A stretch of 64,000 nt of DNA, taken from Saccharibacillus brassicae. Its GTDB lineage: Bacteria > Bacillota > Bacilli > Paenibacillales > Paenibacillaceae. The notes under the pieces are model-generated. The model searched no databases. It was not told the origin of the DNA and was given only the letters and a program-made list of their open reading frames with translations. This document shows positions 34,809-43,076 of this stretch, one piece after another (position 1 is the first letter of the stretch; each line of letters begins with the position of its first letter). A program made the translations under genes and the position numbers. The stretch is taken from positions 4,156,501 through 4,220,500 of the forward strand of contig NZ_CP041217.1 in NCBI RefSeq assembly GCF_006542275.1, in the 5' to 3' direction.

Positions 34809-35426
34809 TCAGACCTTTTCGACCGCGATCAGATAAGGCGCGGCCGGCCGCTGCGGCTGGCGGTACGAGATGACCCGCGCCTGCGCGCCCGGCAGCTCGC
34901 TTGCCCAGCGCTCGACGGCCGCCGCTTCGACGCCGCCCCCGTCATGGGCGGGGTACAGCACCGCGGTCAGGATGCCTTTGGGCCGCAGCAGCGACAGCGC
35001 CGCTTCAAGCGCGGGCAGCGTCGACGCCGGCGTCGTCATGACGCGGGAATCTTCGGCACCCGGCAGGTAGCCGAGATTGAACATAACGGCTCCGACCCGG
35101 CCGCGGCAGTCCGGCGGCAGCGCCTCCGCCATCTCCGCATGGCTGCGCAGCAGCAGCTCCACGGAAGCGAGCTTCGCGCCCGCTTTGCGGGAGCGCCGGT
35201 CCGGGCCGTCGTCCGCTTCGCGCTCGCGGTCGAGCCGCTCCCGTGCCTGGTCCAGCGCCGCCTGCTGGACGTCGAAGCCGTATACGCGGCCGCGTGTCTT
35301 GGCCAGCCGGGCGAGAAAGACCAGATCCGCGCCCGTGCCGACCGTGGCATCGATCGCGATCTCGCCGGGCTGAAGCCTTTTTTGAATCAGCTGTTGGGTG
35401 AAGTTGAGCACCGATACGAATCCCAT
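34809..35426 (-). CDS. mnmM: tRNA wobble-uridine methyltransferase MnmM (YtqB family)
   Basis: A 205-residue class I SAM-dependent methyltransferase. The SAM site is AIDATVGTGADLVFLARL near residue 25, followed by GFDVQQ and the MFNLGYLPG motif that replaces an NPPY motif in this family. B. subtilis YtqB was shown to be MnmM, which methylates the aminomethyl group of wobble U34 to complete mnm5(s2)U. The ATG at 35426 uses GGAGAGGG located at the end of the upstream mnmL gene, 4 bases away, so the two are translationally linked. Confidence 0.84.
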   Translation of the reverse strand: MGFVSVLNFTQQLIQKRLQPGEIAIDATVGTGADLVFLARLAKTRGRVYGFDVQQAALDQARERLDREREADDGPDRRSRKAGAKLASVELLLRSHAEMAEALPPDCRGRVGAVMFNLGYLPGAEDSRVMTTPASTLPALEAALSLLRPKGILTAVLYPAHDGGGVEAAAVERWASELPGAQARVISYRQPQRPAAPYLIAVEKV

Positions 35427-35430
35427 CGGA

Positions 35431-36393
35431 TTACCCTCTCCAGTATTTGCCCTGCCAAGTGCCTCGGTGCTCCAGTTCGGCGTCGATGCCGTTGAGCACT
35501 TCCCACTTTTTGAGGCTCCACATCGGGCCGACGAGCAGATCGCGCGGCGCGTCGCCCGTCAGGCGATGCACGATCATGTCCGGCGGCAGAATCTCCAGCG
35601 TGTCGGCGATCAGACCGATATATTCGTCCCGCTCCAGGAAGCGGAGCAGACCGGCTTCGTACTGCTTGACCATCGGCGTTTTGCGCATCAGGTGCAGCAG
35701 GTGGATCTTGATGCCCTGCACGTCCATGTTCGCCACGGCGCGCCCGGTGTCCAGCATCATTTCGTGCGTTTCCTGCGGCAGGCCGTAGATAATATGCGCG
35801 CATACGCGGATGCCCCGCGCCCGAAGTTTCGACACCGCTTCTTCGTAGCAGGCCGTATCGTGCGCCCGGTTGATCAGCGTGGACGTCGATTCGTGGATCG
35901 TCTGCAGGCCCATTTCGACCCACAGATACGTCCGTTCGTTCAGTTCCGCCAAATAATCGATCACGTCGTCCGGCAGGCAGTCCGGCCGCGTGGCGATCGC
36001 AAGGCCGACCACGCCCGGCTGCTTGAGGATTTCTTCATAATACTCGCGCAGCGTCTCAAGCGGCGCGTACGTATTCGTATAAGCCTGGAAATACCCGATA
36101 TATTTGGCGCTCGGCCATTTCAGGTGCTGGCGGTCGCGAATATTGTTGAACTGCGTGACCAGATCGTCGCGTCGGCTGCCGGCGAAGTCGCCCGATCCGC
36201 GCGCGCTGCAGAACGTGCAGCCGCCCGTGGCAATGGAGCCGTCGCGGTTGGGGCAGGAGAAGCCGGCGTCAAGCATGACCTTGAACACTTTGTCGCCGAA
36301 TTGGTCGTGCATTTCGGTGTTCCACGTATGAAACCGTTTGTCGCTCCACAGCAGCGGCGTTTCCGGTTCGATGATCGAAGTAGAGGAAAACAT
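35431..36393 (-). CDS. mnmL: Radical SAM protein MnmL (YtqA family)
   Basis: A 320-residue radical SAM protein of the YtqA/YhcC-like family. The iron-sulfur cysteines are in SCPNRDGSIATGGCTFCSA (three Cys, the last two as CTFC), followed by GVVGLAIATRPDCLPDDV and a C-terminal half typical of the family. The B. subtilis homologue works with MnmM in the Gram-positive route to mnm5 wobble uridine. ATG 36393 was chosen because AAAGGAG precedes it by 8 bases; an ATG 30 bases earlier has no ribosome-binding site. It is first in the mnmL-mnmM operon. Confidence 0.85.
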   Translation of the reverse strand: MFSSTSIIEPETPLLWSDKRFHTWNTEMHDQFGDKVFKVMLDAGFSCPNRDGSIATGGCTFCSARGSGDFAGSRRDDLVTQFNNIRDRQHLKWPSAKYIGYFQAYTNTYAPLETLREYYEEILKQPGVVGLAIATRPDCLPDDVIDYLAELNERTYLWVEMGLQTIHESTSTLINRAHDTACYEEAVSKLRARGIRVCAHIIYGLPQETHEMMLDTGRAVANMDVQGIKIHLLHLMRKTPMVKQYEAGLLRFLERDEYIGLIADTLEILPPDMIVHRLTGDAPRDLLVGPMWSLKKWEVLNGIDAELEHRGTWQGKYWRG

Positions 36394-36551
36394 GGGTCGA
36401 ACTCCTTTCGGGATGGACCCCATTCATGGAAAATGAACGGGTTGTCAGTCAATCCTTAATTCTAGCAAAACCCGGCCGAAGAAAAAAGAAAAAGATCGGT
36501 GAACACGGAAAAAAGGGACAAAATAAAAAGTAAAAATATTTAATTTTGCGC

Positions 36552-36581
36552 TTGATATATCTTACATGGATGTGTTATATT
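36552..36581 (+). promoter_or_regulatory. Candidate sigma-A promoter of the 61-aa gene
   Basis: TTGATA (36552-36557) and TATATT (36576-36581) with an 18-base spacer in a locally AT-rich stretch. The 110-base leader downstream contains a hairpin. Confidence 0.6.
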
Positions 36582-36599
36582 TATCTCAAGATCGGATTA

Positions 36600-36649
36600 C
36601 CGGAAAAACAGCGTCATATCAACGATGGTAACGCTATCTTTTATTCCGG
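36600..36649 (+). other. Hairpin in the leader of the 61-aa gene
   Basis: CCGGAA (36600-36605) pairs with TTCCGG (36644-36649), and inside it AGCGT (36610-36614) pairs with ACGCT (36631-36635), leaving a 16-base loop. No T run follows, and the gene starts 42 bases later. Confidence 0.5.
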
Positions 36650-36690
36650 CACACGCCGATTATTTTAGAGAAATGAAGAGGTGATTGACG

Positions 36691-36876
36691 ATGACGACTC
36701 AATTTGCAGCGAATCATTCGGACGAGAAGATCGCAGTCGAGCTGACCCGTGAAGAAGCGCTGGCACTGACCGGCGTACGTTTCCACAACGGACACAAGAT
36801 TGAAGTGGATGCCCGTAAGAAAATTCGCAGTGCTTTTGAAAAGGCATTCGATATTGCCGCGGATCCTGCGGAATAA
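36691..36876 (+). CDS. Small protein of unknown function, 61 aa
   Basis: A soluble protein beginning MTTQFAANHSDEKIAVELT and containing EEALALTGVRFHNGH and DARKKIRSAFEKAFDI. It has no Cys, membrane segment or known motif; the helix-rich ending suggests a small folded or DNA/RNA-associated protein, which is a guess. The ATG at 36691 is preceded by AAGAGGTGA at 6-7 bases. A good promoter lies 110 bases upstream and a strong terminator downstream, so it is an independent transcription unit. Confidence 0.72.
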   Translation: MTTQFAANHSDEKIAVELTREEALALTGVRFHNGHKIEVDARKKIRSAFEKAFDIAADPAE

Positions 36877-36976
36877 ACGAGCACGAGGCGCGAACCTGCG
36901 TCTTTTCGGTTAACCGGATTACCCATCCCGGCATAGATGCGCGGCGGCAGGCGAGAGTTTGACCGCAAGACGCGCA

Positions 36977-37009
36977 AGAAGCCCTTCCTCGCGGAAGGGC
37001 TTTTTTTCG
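36977..37009 (+). terminator. Terminator of the 61-aa gene
   Basis: AAGCCCTTCC and GGAAGGGCTT pair around TCGC and are followed by TTTTT. Confidence 0.92.
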
Positions 37010-37162
37010 TTTCCGAAACGGGAGGAGCGGCGCCCGGCCTGCTTGATCGTGCTTTTGATCTTTACTTTTCGCGGGAACTTCGGCACAATAAGGCGGAGGC
37101 TGGCCGGGAAGCGCAGCGATTTGGCGACCGCCGAGCCGAGATTTTTATAGCGGAGGAATGAC

Positions 37163-37963
37163 ATGCGTTTACGCGGAAGAAAAGGAATCCGGGAAAACCT
37201 GGAGGCACAGCCGGAATTGGTTGTCCTCGAACCGGAACAGTATAAGGGACGTTGGGCCGAGTTGTTCGGCAACGACCGTCCGATCTATGTGGAACTCGGA
37301 ATGGGCAAGGGACGTTTCATCAGCGGCACGAGCGTGCGCAATCCCGAAGCGAACTTTATCGGTATCGACATGTACGACGAACTCGTTCGCCGGGCCAGCG
37401 AAAAAGCGAGAGCCGCCTGGTCGGAGCTCGGTCACGAGACGCCGCCGAGCCTGATGCTCGCGCGTGCCAACGTCGAGAAGCTCGAAGATATTTTTGCGCC
37501 GGGCGAACTGGAACGCATCTATTTGAACTTCAGCGATCCGTGGCCGAAAAAGAAACATGCCCGCCGCCGTCTGACGCATCCCCGTTTCCTGGAGATGTAC
37601 AAGCGCGTGCTCAACACCGACGGACAGATCCATTTCAAGACCGATTCGGAGACGCTGTTCGAATTCTCGCTGAACTCGTTCGCGGACTCCGGTCTTCAGA
37701 TGACGAATATCAGCTTGAACCTGCACCGCGACGGCATCAACGAAGAACACGTCATGACGGAATACGAGCATAAATTTATGGGCAAAGGCATGAACATCCA
37801 TCGCTGCGAAGTCGTGATCGGCGAGCGCGCGCTGGAGCGCTACGACGAGATCCGTATGGAGCCTTACCGCATCTCGCCCGACGAGAGAGCCGCTCTCGCC
37901 GCCGAAGAAGCCGAGGAGCTGCTGCAAGTTTCCGCAAGCGAGAAGTCCGAGAGCGAAGACTGA
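37163..37963 (+). CDS. trmB: tRNA (guanine-N7)-methyltransferase
   Basis: A 266-residue SAM-dependent enzyme that forms m7G46 in tRNA variable loops. Family motifs are YVELGMGKGRFI (SAM site), FIGIDMYDELVRRA, LNFSDPWPKKKHARRRLTHP (catalytic DPWP block) and HFKTDSETLFEFS. The C-terminus extends about 45 residues past the catalytic domain and ends in an acidic Glu/Ser tail, somewhat longer than B. subtilis TrmB. The ATG at 37163 has GGAGG at 6 bases. It is monocistronic. Confidence 0.94.
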   Translation: MRLRGRKGIRENLEAQPELVVLEPEQYKGRWAELFGNDRPIYVELGMGKGRFISGTSVRNPEANFIGIDMYDELVRRASEKARAAWSELGHETPPSLMLARANVEKLEDIFAPGELERIYLNFSDPWPKKKHARRRLTHPRFLEMYKRVLNTDGQIHFKTDSETLFEFSLNSFADSGLQMTNISLNLHRDGINEEHVMTEYEHKFMGKGMNIHRCEVVIGERALERYDEIRMEPYRISPDERAALAAEEAEELLQVSASEKSESED

Positions 37964-37988
37964 TCTTTGCTCTGCGCCGTACAATCAA

Positions 37989-38038
37989 GGGCAGACCGTT
38001 CACGGGAAGAATGATTCCCGAACGGCCTGCCCTTTTTT
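37989..38038 (+). terminator. Terminator of trmB
   Basis: A long stem: GGGCAG...CCGTTC...GGGAA pairs with TTCCC...GAACGG...CTGCCC around GAATGA, followed by TTTTTT. Confidence 0.9.
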
Positions 38039-38161
38039 GCTGTTCTTTTCCTGCTGTCCTTTTGAGTGATGCCCTTTTCCCCTACCCTCAAAAAACGGCC
38101 GAAGAAGCCGGCATTTTCGGCATTCGCGCAGCCTAGGCATTTCGATCCGTTGTTGGACGGC

Positions 38162-38336
38162 CCACAGGCATAGGGGAAGTTTCAGTGAAGGAACGATAGT
38201 GTTCGCCTTTGCAATCGGGAAGTCTCCGCCTGAGTCTGATCCAGCTTCCCGATTGCAACAAGCGACCGTAACGAAACTTTCCCGGCGCCGTTTTAAGGCC
38301 AGCCGACGAATAGGATCTACCCGCCTGTGCCTATCC
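38162..38336. other. Large intergenic inverted-repeat element (structured RNA or MITE-like)
   Basis: Nested complementary segments: CACAGGC (38163-38169) with GCCTGTG (38323-38329); GGGGAAGTTTC (38173-38183) with GAAACTTTCCC (38273-38283); and TGCAATCGGGAAG (38210-38222) with CTTCCCGATTGCA (38245-38257, 13 bp perfect, 22-base loop). It lies between the trmB terminator and the terminator of the convergent glycosyltransferase gene and contains no ORF of note. It may be a non-coding RNA or a remnant mobile element. Confidence 0.6.
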
Positions 38337-38348
38337 AGCGAATCCCCA

Positions 38349-38395
38349 CAAAAAAGGCGTCTTCCCTGAGCCAGATCCGCTCAGAGAGACACCTT
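38349..38395 (-). terminator. Terminator of the glycosyltransferase gene, overlapping its stop codon
   Basis: On the minus strand GGTGTC..CTCTGAGC pairs with GCTCAGGG..GACGCC and is followed by TTTTTT. The stop codon (38381-38383) lies in the 5' arm. Confidence 0.85.
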
Positions 38396-39523
38396 ATTCG
38401 TCGTTTCCAAAATCTCAATAATCCGTTTGGCGCTCTGCATCGGGCGCAGCTTCTCGATGTTCAGCCGGCTTTCCGCGCGGCGTCTCGCCAGTTCCGCGTA
38501 TTCGTCCTCGTCGATCAGCCGGGACATCCATTTGCCGACGACCTCAAGCGAAGACAGCCGTTCTCCCCAGCCTTTGCTGGTGAAATACTCGCAGTTTTCT
38601 TCTTCCTGGCCGGGCAGCGGATTGTGGAACAGCATCGGGATCGCTTTGGCAAGCCCTTCGGTGCACGTCATGCCGCCCGGCTTCGTAATAAGCAGGTCGG
38701 ACGCTTCCATCAGCTTGTCGATTTCTTTGGTATATCCGATCACGTGCACGTTCTCGTGCTGGAAGCGCGGATCTTTTTTGAGTTTGCGCATTCCTTTTTC
38801 GTTGCTGCCGACGCAGAAGACGAGCTGGATGTCCTGACGCCAGCGCGTGAGATACGGATTGAGCACGTCTCCGTTCATCAAGCCCCAACCTCCGCTCATG
38901 ACGAGCACGGTCGGCATGTCCTTGAGGCCCATGTCCTGCAAAATGCCGGCTTTGACCGGATGTTCCCAGAAGCTCGGATGGACGGGAATGCCGGTCACAT
39001 CGATACGAAACGGCGATACGCCGCGGTGCAGCACCTTGTTCTTGACTTCCTGCGTAGAGACGAGATAATGGTCGACGCCCGAACTGATCCAGGTGCCGTG
39101 CGCGTCGTAATCGGTAATGACGGTGCACAGCGGCACGCGGAGCCCCAGACGCTTGAGCCGGGAGATGACCGCGCTCGGAATCGGATGCGTGCAGACGACG
39201 AGATCCGGCTTGAGCTGCTCGATGACTTCGCGCGCGTGCGCGTAGAACAGCCGGTGCAGCGCGAGCGTCGTCAGGCGGTTGAGCGACTTCTTGTACTGCT
39301 GCTTGTACATCATGCTTACGAAACGGGGCTGCGTTACGACCGTTTTCTTGTAGGCGTTGATGAACAGCGGCGCGACTTTCGGGTTCAGAAAGCTTCCGAG
39401 TTCCAGCACCCGGGTCTGAACGTCGGGAGAAAGCTTGCGGAGGCTGCCGGACAGGGCGTAGGCGGCCCGCGTATGTCCGGTGCCGAAACCTTCCGACAGG
39501 ATCAGCACTCTGTATTTGGACAC
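38381..39523 (-). CDS. Glycosyltransferase of the UgtP/MGDG-synthase family (GT28)
   Basis: A protein of about 380 residues with the GT28 two-domain fold. The N-terminal motif LSEGFGTGHTRAA resembles the diacylglycerol-binding SxxxGxGH loop of MGDG synthases and UgtP, and the C-terminal donor site includes VMSGGWGLMNGD and ITKPGGMTCTEGLAKAIPML. It probably transfers a sugar from a nucleotide sugar to diacylglycerol at the inner membrane face, making glycolipid or lipoteichoic acid anchor. The start is a GTG: either 39523, with AAAGGTGA upstream, or 39535, which lacks a ribosome-binding site. Confidence 0.82.
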   Translation of the reverse strand: MSKYRVLILSEGFGTGHTRAAYALSGSLRKLSPDVQTRVLELGSFLNPKVAPLFINAYKKTVVTQPRFVSMMYKQQYKKSLNRLTTLALHRLFYAHAREVIEQLKPDLVVCTHPIPSAVISRLKRLGLRVPLCTVITDYDAHGTWISSGVDHYLVSTQEVKNKVLHRGVSPFRIDVTGIPVHPSFWEHPVKAGILQDMGLKDMPTVLVMSGGWGLMNGDVLNPYLTRWRQDIQLVFCVGSNEKGMRKLKKDPRFQHENVHVIGYTKEIDKLMEASDLLITKPGGMTCTEGLAKAIPMLFHNPLPGQEEENCEYFTSKGWGERLSSLEVVGKWMSRLIDEDEYAELARRRAESRLNIEKLRPMQSAKRIIEILETTNKVSL

Positions 39524-39640
39524 GTTTTTCGTCACCTTTTTCGGAAAAGCCCGCCGCCTGCGCCGAAGGACGCGGGAAGACGGGCCGATTTTTCGATTCG
39601 CCTGTGTAGACAGGCTTCTTCTCCTTCTACGATAGCCTCT

Positions 39641-40168
39641 TTAAGGCCATAATGCAACCGTAAGCCAAGCGGTCAGGGAGCCGATCACGCCTCCCGCGAG
39701 CACGTCCGACGGGTAGTGCAGGCCGAGGTACATGCGGGACGTTCCTACAATTAAGGCGACGGGAAGCAGGATGACCGTGGTCCACGGGATCAGGATCATG
39801 AGCGGGACGGTTACGGAAAAGACGGCGGTCGTGTGTCCGGACGGAAAAGAATGGTCCACGAGCGGATTGCGAAACGTGTTCGTCTCCGGCAGCGCCAGAT
39901 GCGGACGCACGCGCGGATACAGCTTCTTGGCGATCGCGACCGGAATATGGCTCACGGCAAGCGCGACGAGCGAGTGCAGAGCCGCGGAATTCCACGGAGC
40001 CGGAGCCAGCCAGGAGGCGAGGACGGTCGCCGAAATGGTGAAAGTGGCGCCGCCCAGATGCGTCAGGTAATAAAGCACGATACTGAGAACGCGATGGTGC
40101 AGACGTCCGTTTACCCATTTGAAAATGCGCTGGTCCAATTGGCTCAGCTTGATCAGCAGGCTACGCAT
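39641..40168 (-). CDS. PAP2-family membrane phosphatase
   Basis: A 175-residue integral membrane phosphatase. All three active-site motifs are visible: KKLYPRVRP (C1), PSGHT (C2) and SRMYLGLHYPSDVLAG (C3), between about five helices. Such enzymes dephosphorylate phosphatidate, undecaprenyl pyrophosphate or similar lipids. The ATG at 40168 has CGGAGGTATG upstream. It is next to the UgtP-like gene on the same strand, 118 bases away, so both may act on membrane lipids. Confidence 0.88.
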   Translation of the reverse strand: MRSLLIKLSQLDQRIFKWVNGRLHHRVLSIVLYYLTHLGGATFTISATVLASWLAPAPWNSAALHSLVALAVSHIPVAIAKKLYPRVRPHLALPETNTFRNPLVDHSFPSGHTTAVFSVTVPLMILIPWTTVILLPVALIVGTSRMYLGLHYPSDVLAGGVIGSLTAWLTVALWP

Positions 40169-40777
40169 GACATACCTCCGGAGAAAGAGCCCGGCGATTA
40201 CAGAAGGCGACGGGACTATCTTTTTTTGCTGCCGGGGCTCGCCGGCTTGGGCGCTTTCCGTTCCGTGACGGCGCCGAAGCCGGGTCCGAGCAAAACGGCA
40301 GTTCGTAAGTGCGGCAACAATTTTGACTCTATCAACCCCGAATTATACAATGATTCAAGGCAATTATAATAGGGTTAAAAAAAATTAACCGAATTTGCCC
40401 AACTTTTATCAGGCAACTTGCGTTTATTATTCGGAGGCAGGGAGAACGGGAGGTGGGCCGGTTCCGAAAAGGCCGTACGCCACGGGACCAAAAGCTCGAA
40501 AGTCGGCGATATCCGCACCTAAACGGCGATGCGGAAGCGAACCGACCACCCGCCGCGGCGAATTCGGGCGCAAATGCTCGCTTTTTTGCCCCGCAGCGCG
40601 AATTCACGGTTTTGACAAATGGTCGCAAAATCGCCAGAATCGAAAAGAACGATTTCCTAAAAGTACAAAACAAAAATGGGTCATTCAAAGTCGCTATGGA
40701 ACGCAAGGCACAGAGAATACACACACACAAAATCTTTCTGTGTACATAGGGGTAACAAAAAGGGGGTTCAACCAACC
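40169..40777. other. Long region before the GT2 gene
   Basis: The 609 bases contain a good plus-strand promoter (40323-40351), a GGTTAA/TTAACC inverted repeat (40373-40390) and then almost 400 bases with no supported gene. Open frames here on both strands lack ribosome-binding sites. I recognise no riboswitch, although the leader length suggests post-transcriptional control. Confidence 0.5.
40323..40351 (+). promoter_or_regulatory. Sigma-A promoter upstream of the GT2 gene
   Basis: TTGACT (40323-40328), exactly 17 bases, TACAAT (40346-40351). A second TATAAT-like box (ATTATAAT, about 40363-40370) follows. The next supported start codon is about 420 bases downstream. Confidence 0.65.
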
Positions 40778-42016
40778 ATGCTGCAAGCATTATTCATGAC
40801 GCTCCAGGTGCTGCTGGCCGTAATCGGGGTTTACCAATTCGGCTTCGCACTGTTCGGGCTGTACAAAAAGAAACGGGAGAAGTCGTTCGATCCGCAAAAG
40901 TCGTTCGCCATTTTGGTTGCGGCGCACAACGAAGAAGAGGTCATCGGGGCGCTGATGGAAAACCTGAAGCACCTGAAATACCCGCGTGAGCTGTACGACG
41001 TATTCGTTATCTGCGACAACTGCACGGACAAGACGGCCGACATCGTGCGCGAGCACGGCTGGAACGCCTGCGTTCGCGTCAACCCGAACCTGCGCGGCAA
41101 AGGCTACGCAATCGAGTGGATGCTGGAAGAGCTCTGGAAGCTTGACCGCGAGTATGACGGCATCGTCATGCTGGACGCCGACAACCTGGCGCACCGCGAT
41201 TTCCTGATCGGCATGAACGACGATCTGTGCAAAGGCGCCAAAGTCATTCAGGGTTATATCGACACGAAGAACCCGAACGATTCGTGGATTACGGCCGCTT
41301 ACGGTATCTCGTACTGGTACATCAACCGGTTGTGGCAGCTGTCGCGTCACAATCTGAACATGGCCAACTTCCTCGGCGGCACGGGCATGTGCTTCGACAA
41401 CAAGCTGCTCAAGGAAATGGGCTGGGGCGCAACGAGCCTCGTGGAAGATCTGGAGTTCACGATGCGCTGCGTCGAACGCGGCGTGTATCCGAAGTTCAAC
41501 TACTACGCGAAGATTTACGACGAGAAGCCTTTGACGTTCAAAGCGTCTTCCGTTCAACGCCTGCGCTGGATGCAGGGACACTTCACCGTGGCGCGGAAAT
41601 ACTTTTTCCCGCTGCTGTGGAAGAGCATCCGCGATTTCAGCATCGTCAAGTTCGATATGGCGCTGTACGCGGTTAACGTGTACATCGTGCTGCTGACGCT
41701 GATGCTGACGGTCGTGCTGTACGGCGACATCGCGCTGTTCGGCGGTCCGCACCTGCTGACCATGTACGACTATTTGCCGCTGTGGGTAGCCGCAGGCGCC
41801 ATCGTCGCACAGGTTGCCGTGTTCTTCGTCGCCATGATCCTGGAAAAGGTCAAATCGTGGAAAGTGTACGCGTACATGCTGCTCTTCCCGATCTACCTGC
41901 TGTCGTGGTTCCCGATTACGTTCTACGCGTTCTTCACGCAGAACAACAAGCAGTGGAGCCACACCAAGCATACCCGGGTCGTGCGCATCGACGAGATGCA
42001 GAGCGAACAGAGCTAA
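40778..42016 (+). CDS. Membrane-bound family 2 glycosyltransferase
   Basis: A 412-residue processive-type GT2 enzyme. One N-terminal helix is followed by the cytosolic catalytic domain with AILVAAHNEEEVI, the donor-site aspartates in CDNCTDKTAD and MLDADN, the acceptor acid in GATSLVEDLEFTMR, and the QxxRW motif as QRLRW; three or four helices end the protein. This layout is shared by poly-N-acetylglucosamine, hyaluronan and related synthases. The product is probably an exported polysaccharide or glycolipid, not identifiable here. The ATG at 40778 has AAAAAGGGGG upstream. It has a very long leader. Confidence 0.85.
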   Translation: MLQALFMTLQVLLAVIGVYQFGFALFGLYKKKREKSFDPQKSFAILVAAHNEEEVIGALMENLKHLKYPRELYDVFVICDNCTDKTADIVREHGWNACVRVNPNLRGKGYAIEWMLEELWKLDREYDGIVMLDADNLAHRDFLIGMNDDLCKGAKVIQGYIDTKNPNDSWITAAYGISYWYINRLWQLSRHNLNMANFLGGTGMCFDNKLLKEMGWGATSLVEDLEFTMRCVERGVYPKFNYYAKIYDEKPLTFKASSVQRLRWMQGHFTVARKYFFPLLWKSIRDFSIVKFDMALYAVNVYIVLLTLMLTVVLYGDIALFGGPHLLTMYDYLPLWVAAGAIVAQVAVFFVAMILEKVKSWKVYAYMLLFPIYLLSWFPITFYAFFTQNNKQWSHTKHTRVVRIDEMQSEQS

Positions 42017-42068
42017 GCAGCCCGGCACGCTTCCGAATAATTCGGCAGATAAAAGTTTTGAAAAAGAC

Positions 42069-42097
42069 TTTACATTCTGCCGATTATCCGGTATAGT
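42069..42097 (+). promoter_or_regulatory. Sigma-A promoter of the infC operon
   Basis: TTTACA (42069-42074), 17 bases, TATAGT (42092-42097). It is followed by a structured leader of about 215 bases before infC. Confidence 0.7.
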
Positions 42098-42109
42098 AGT
42101 CAAAGTGTT

Positions 42110-42267
42110 GTTTAACCATTACTTTTCAACAAGGATTCAAAAGCAGAAGCTCCGCTTCTCACCTGCCCGGCACCGTCGGCTGGTTCCCGATCCGATCGTT
42201 TATGAAGATTACTCTCATGAAGATTGAAGATCACCGGGATGCGGACAGTTTGTCCGTATCCCTTTTA
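42110..42267 (+). promoter_or_regulatory. Ribosomal protein L20-type leader with attenuator terminator
   Basis: The leader between promoter and infC ends in a clear terminator: GGGATGCGGAC (42236-42246) pairs with GTCCGTATCCC (42252-42262, one G-T wobble), followed by TTTT. In Firmicutes the infC-rpmI-rplT operon is known to be controlled by L20 binding such a leader and promoting termination. The terminator and location are seen directly; the L20-binding fold was not modelled. Confidence 0.72.
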
Positions 42268-42317
42268 TTATGGGCAAATAAGCCCTTGCAACAAACTCGA
42301 TTCGGAGGTGGACGGTT

Positions 42318-42830
42318 ATTAGTAAGGACCATATGATCAATGAGGAAATCCGGGCGCGCGAAGTACGCCTGGTAGGCGCAGAAGGCGAACAAATCGGAAT
42401 CAAGCCGATTCGTGAAGCGCTTCAGATGGCAGCAGACCTGAATTTGGATTTGGTGAACATGGCGCCACAAGCGAAACCGCCGGTTTGCCGGATCATGGAT
42501 TACGGCAAGTTCCGTTATGAGCAGCAGAAGAAAGACAAGGAAGCCCGCAAGAATCAGAAGATCGTCGAGCTCAAAGAAGTTCGCTTCAGCGCGAATATCG
42601 AAGAGCACGATTATCAGACGAAACTTCGCAACGTGGTGAAATTCCTCGAAGCCGGCGACAAAGTGAAATGCTCCGTGCGTTTCCGCGGCCGCGAGATCAC
42701 GCACGCTTCGCTCGGCCAAAGAGTGCTCGAACGCGTTCGGAACGAAGTGGCGGAACTGTCCGTCGTCGACCGTCAGCCTAAGCTCGAAGGCCGCAGCATG
42801 ATTATGATTTTGGGTCCGAAAAACCAATAG
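42318..42830 (+). CDS. infC: Translation initiation factor IF-3, ATT start
   Basis: A 170-residue IF-3 with both domains: the N-domain block IRAREVRLVGAEGEQIGI and the linker/C-domain AKPPVCRIMDYGKFRYEQQ. The start is ATT 42318, 6 bases after CGGAGGTGG. It adds SKDH before the methionine at 42333 and so matches the B. subtilis beginning MSKDMLVNEGIRAREV. ATT starts are a known feature of infC, because IF-3 itself rejects them and thereby limits its own synthesis. It is first in the infC-rpmI-rplT operon. Confidence 0.93.
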   Translation: MSKDHMINEEIRAREVRLVGAEGEQIGIKPIREALQMAADLNLDLVNMAPQAKPPVCRIMDYGKFRYEQQKKDKEARKNQKIVELKEVRFSANIEEHDYQTKLRNVVKFLEAGDKVKCSVRFRGREITHASLGQRVLERVRNEVAELSVVDRQPKLEGRSMIMILGPKNQ

Positions 42831-42842
42831 GGGGAAAGTACA

Positions 42843-43043
42843 ATGCCTAAAATGAAAACACACAGCAGTCTGAAAGGCCGGTTCAAAATTACGGGTACCG
42901 GCAAAGTCACTCGTTACAGCTCGCACAAAAACCACCTGCTTTCGCACAAATCCAAGCGCGCAAAGCGTAACCTCAAAGCCGATCATTTGATGGCTCCGGG
43001 TGACGTTAAGCGTCTGGCACAAGGACTCAAGCAACTGAAATAG
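42843..43043 (+). CDS. rpmI: 50S ribosomal protein L35
   Basis: A 66-residue basic protein with the standard start [20 protein letters not shown] and [17 protein letters not shown]. It lies 12 bases after infC, with AGGGGGAAA as ribosome-binding site. Confidence 0.97.
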   Translation: MPKMKTHSSLKGRFKITGTGKVTRYSSHKNHLLSHKSKRAKRNLKADHLMAPGDVKRLAQGLKQLK

Positions 43044-43076
43044 TCTCACACATAACCGACTGGGAGGTCTTTAGAT

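Noticed and set aside
40395-40799. 134-codon frame in the GT2 leader
   Set aside because: No ribosome-binding site, no recognisable domain, and it overlaps the true GT2 start.
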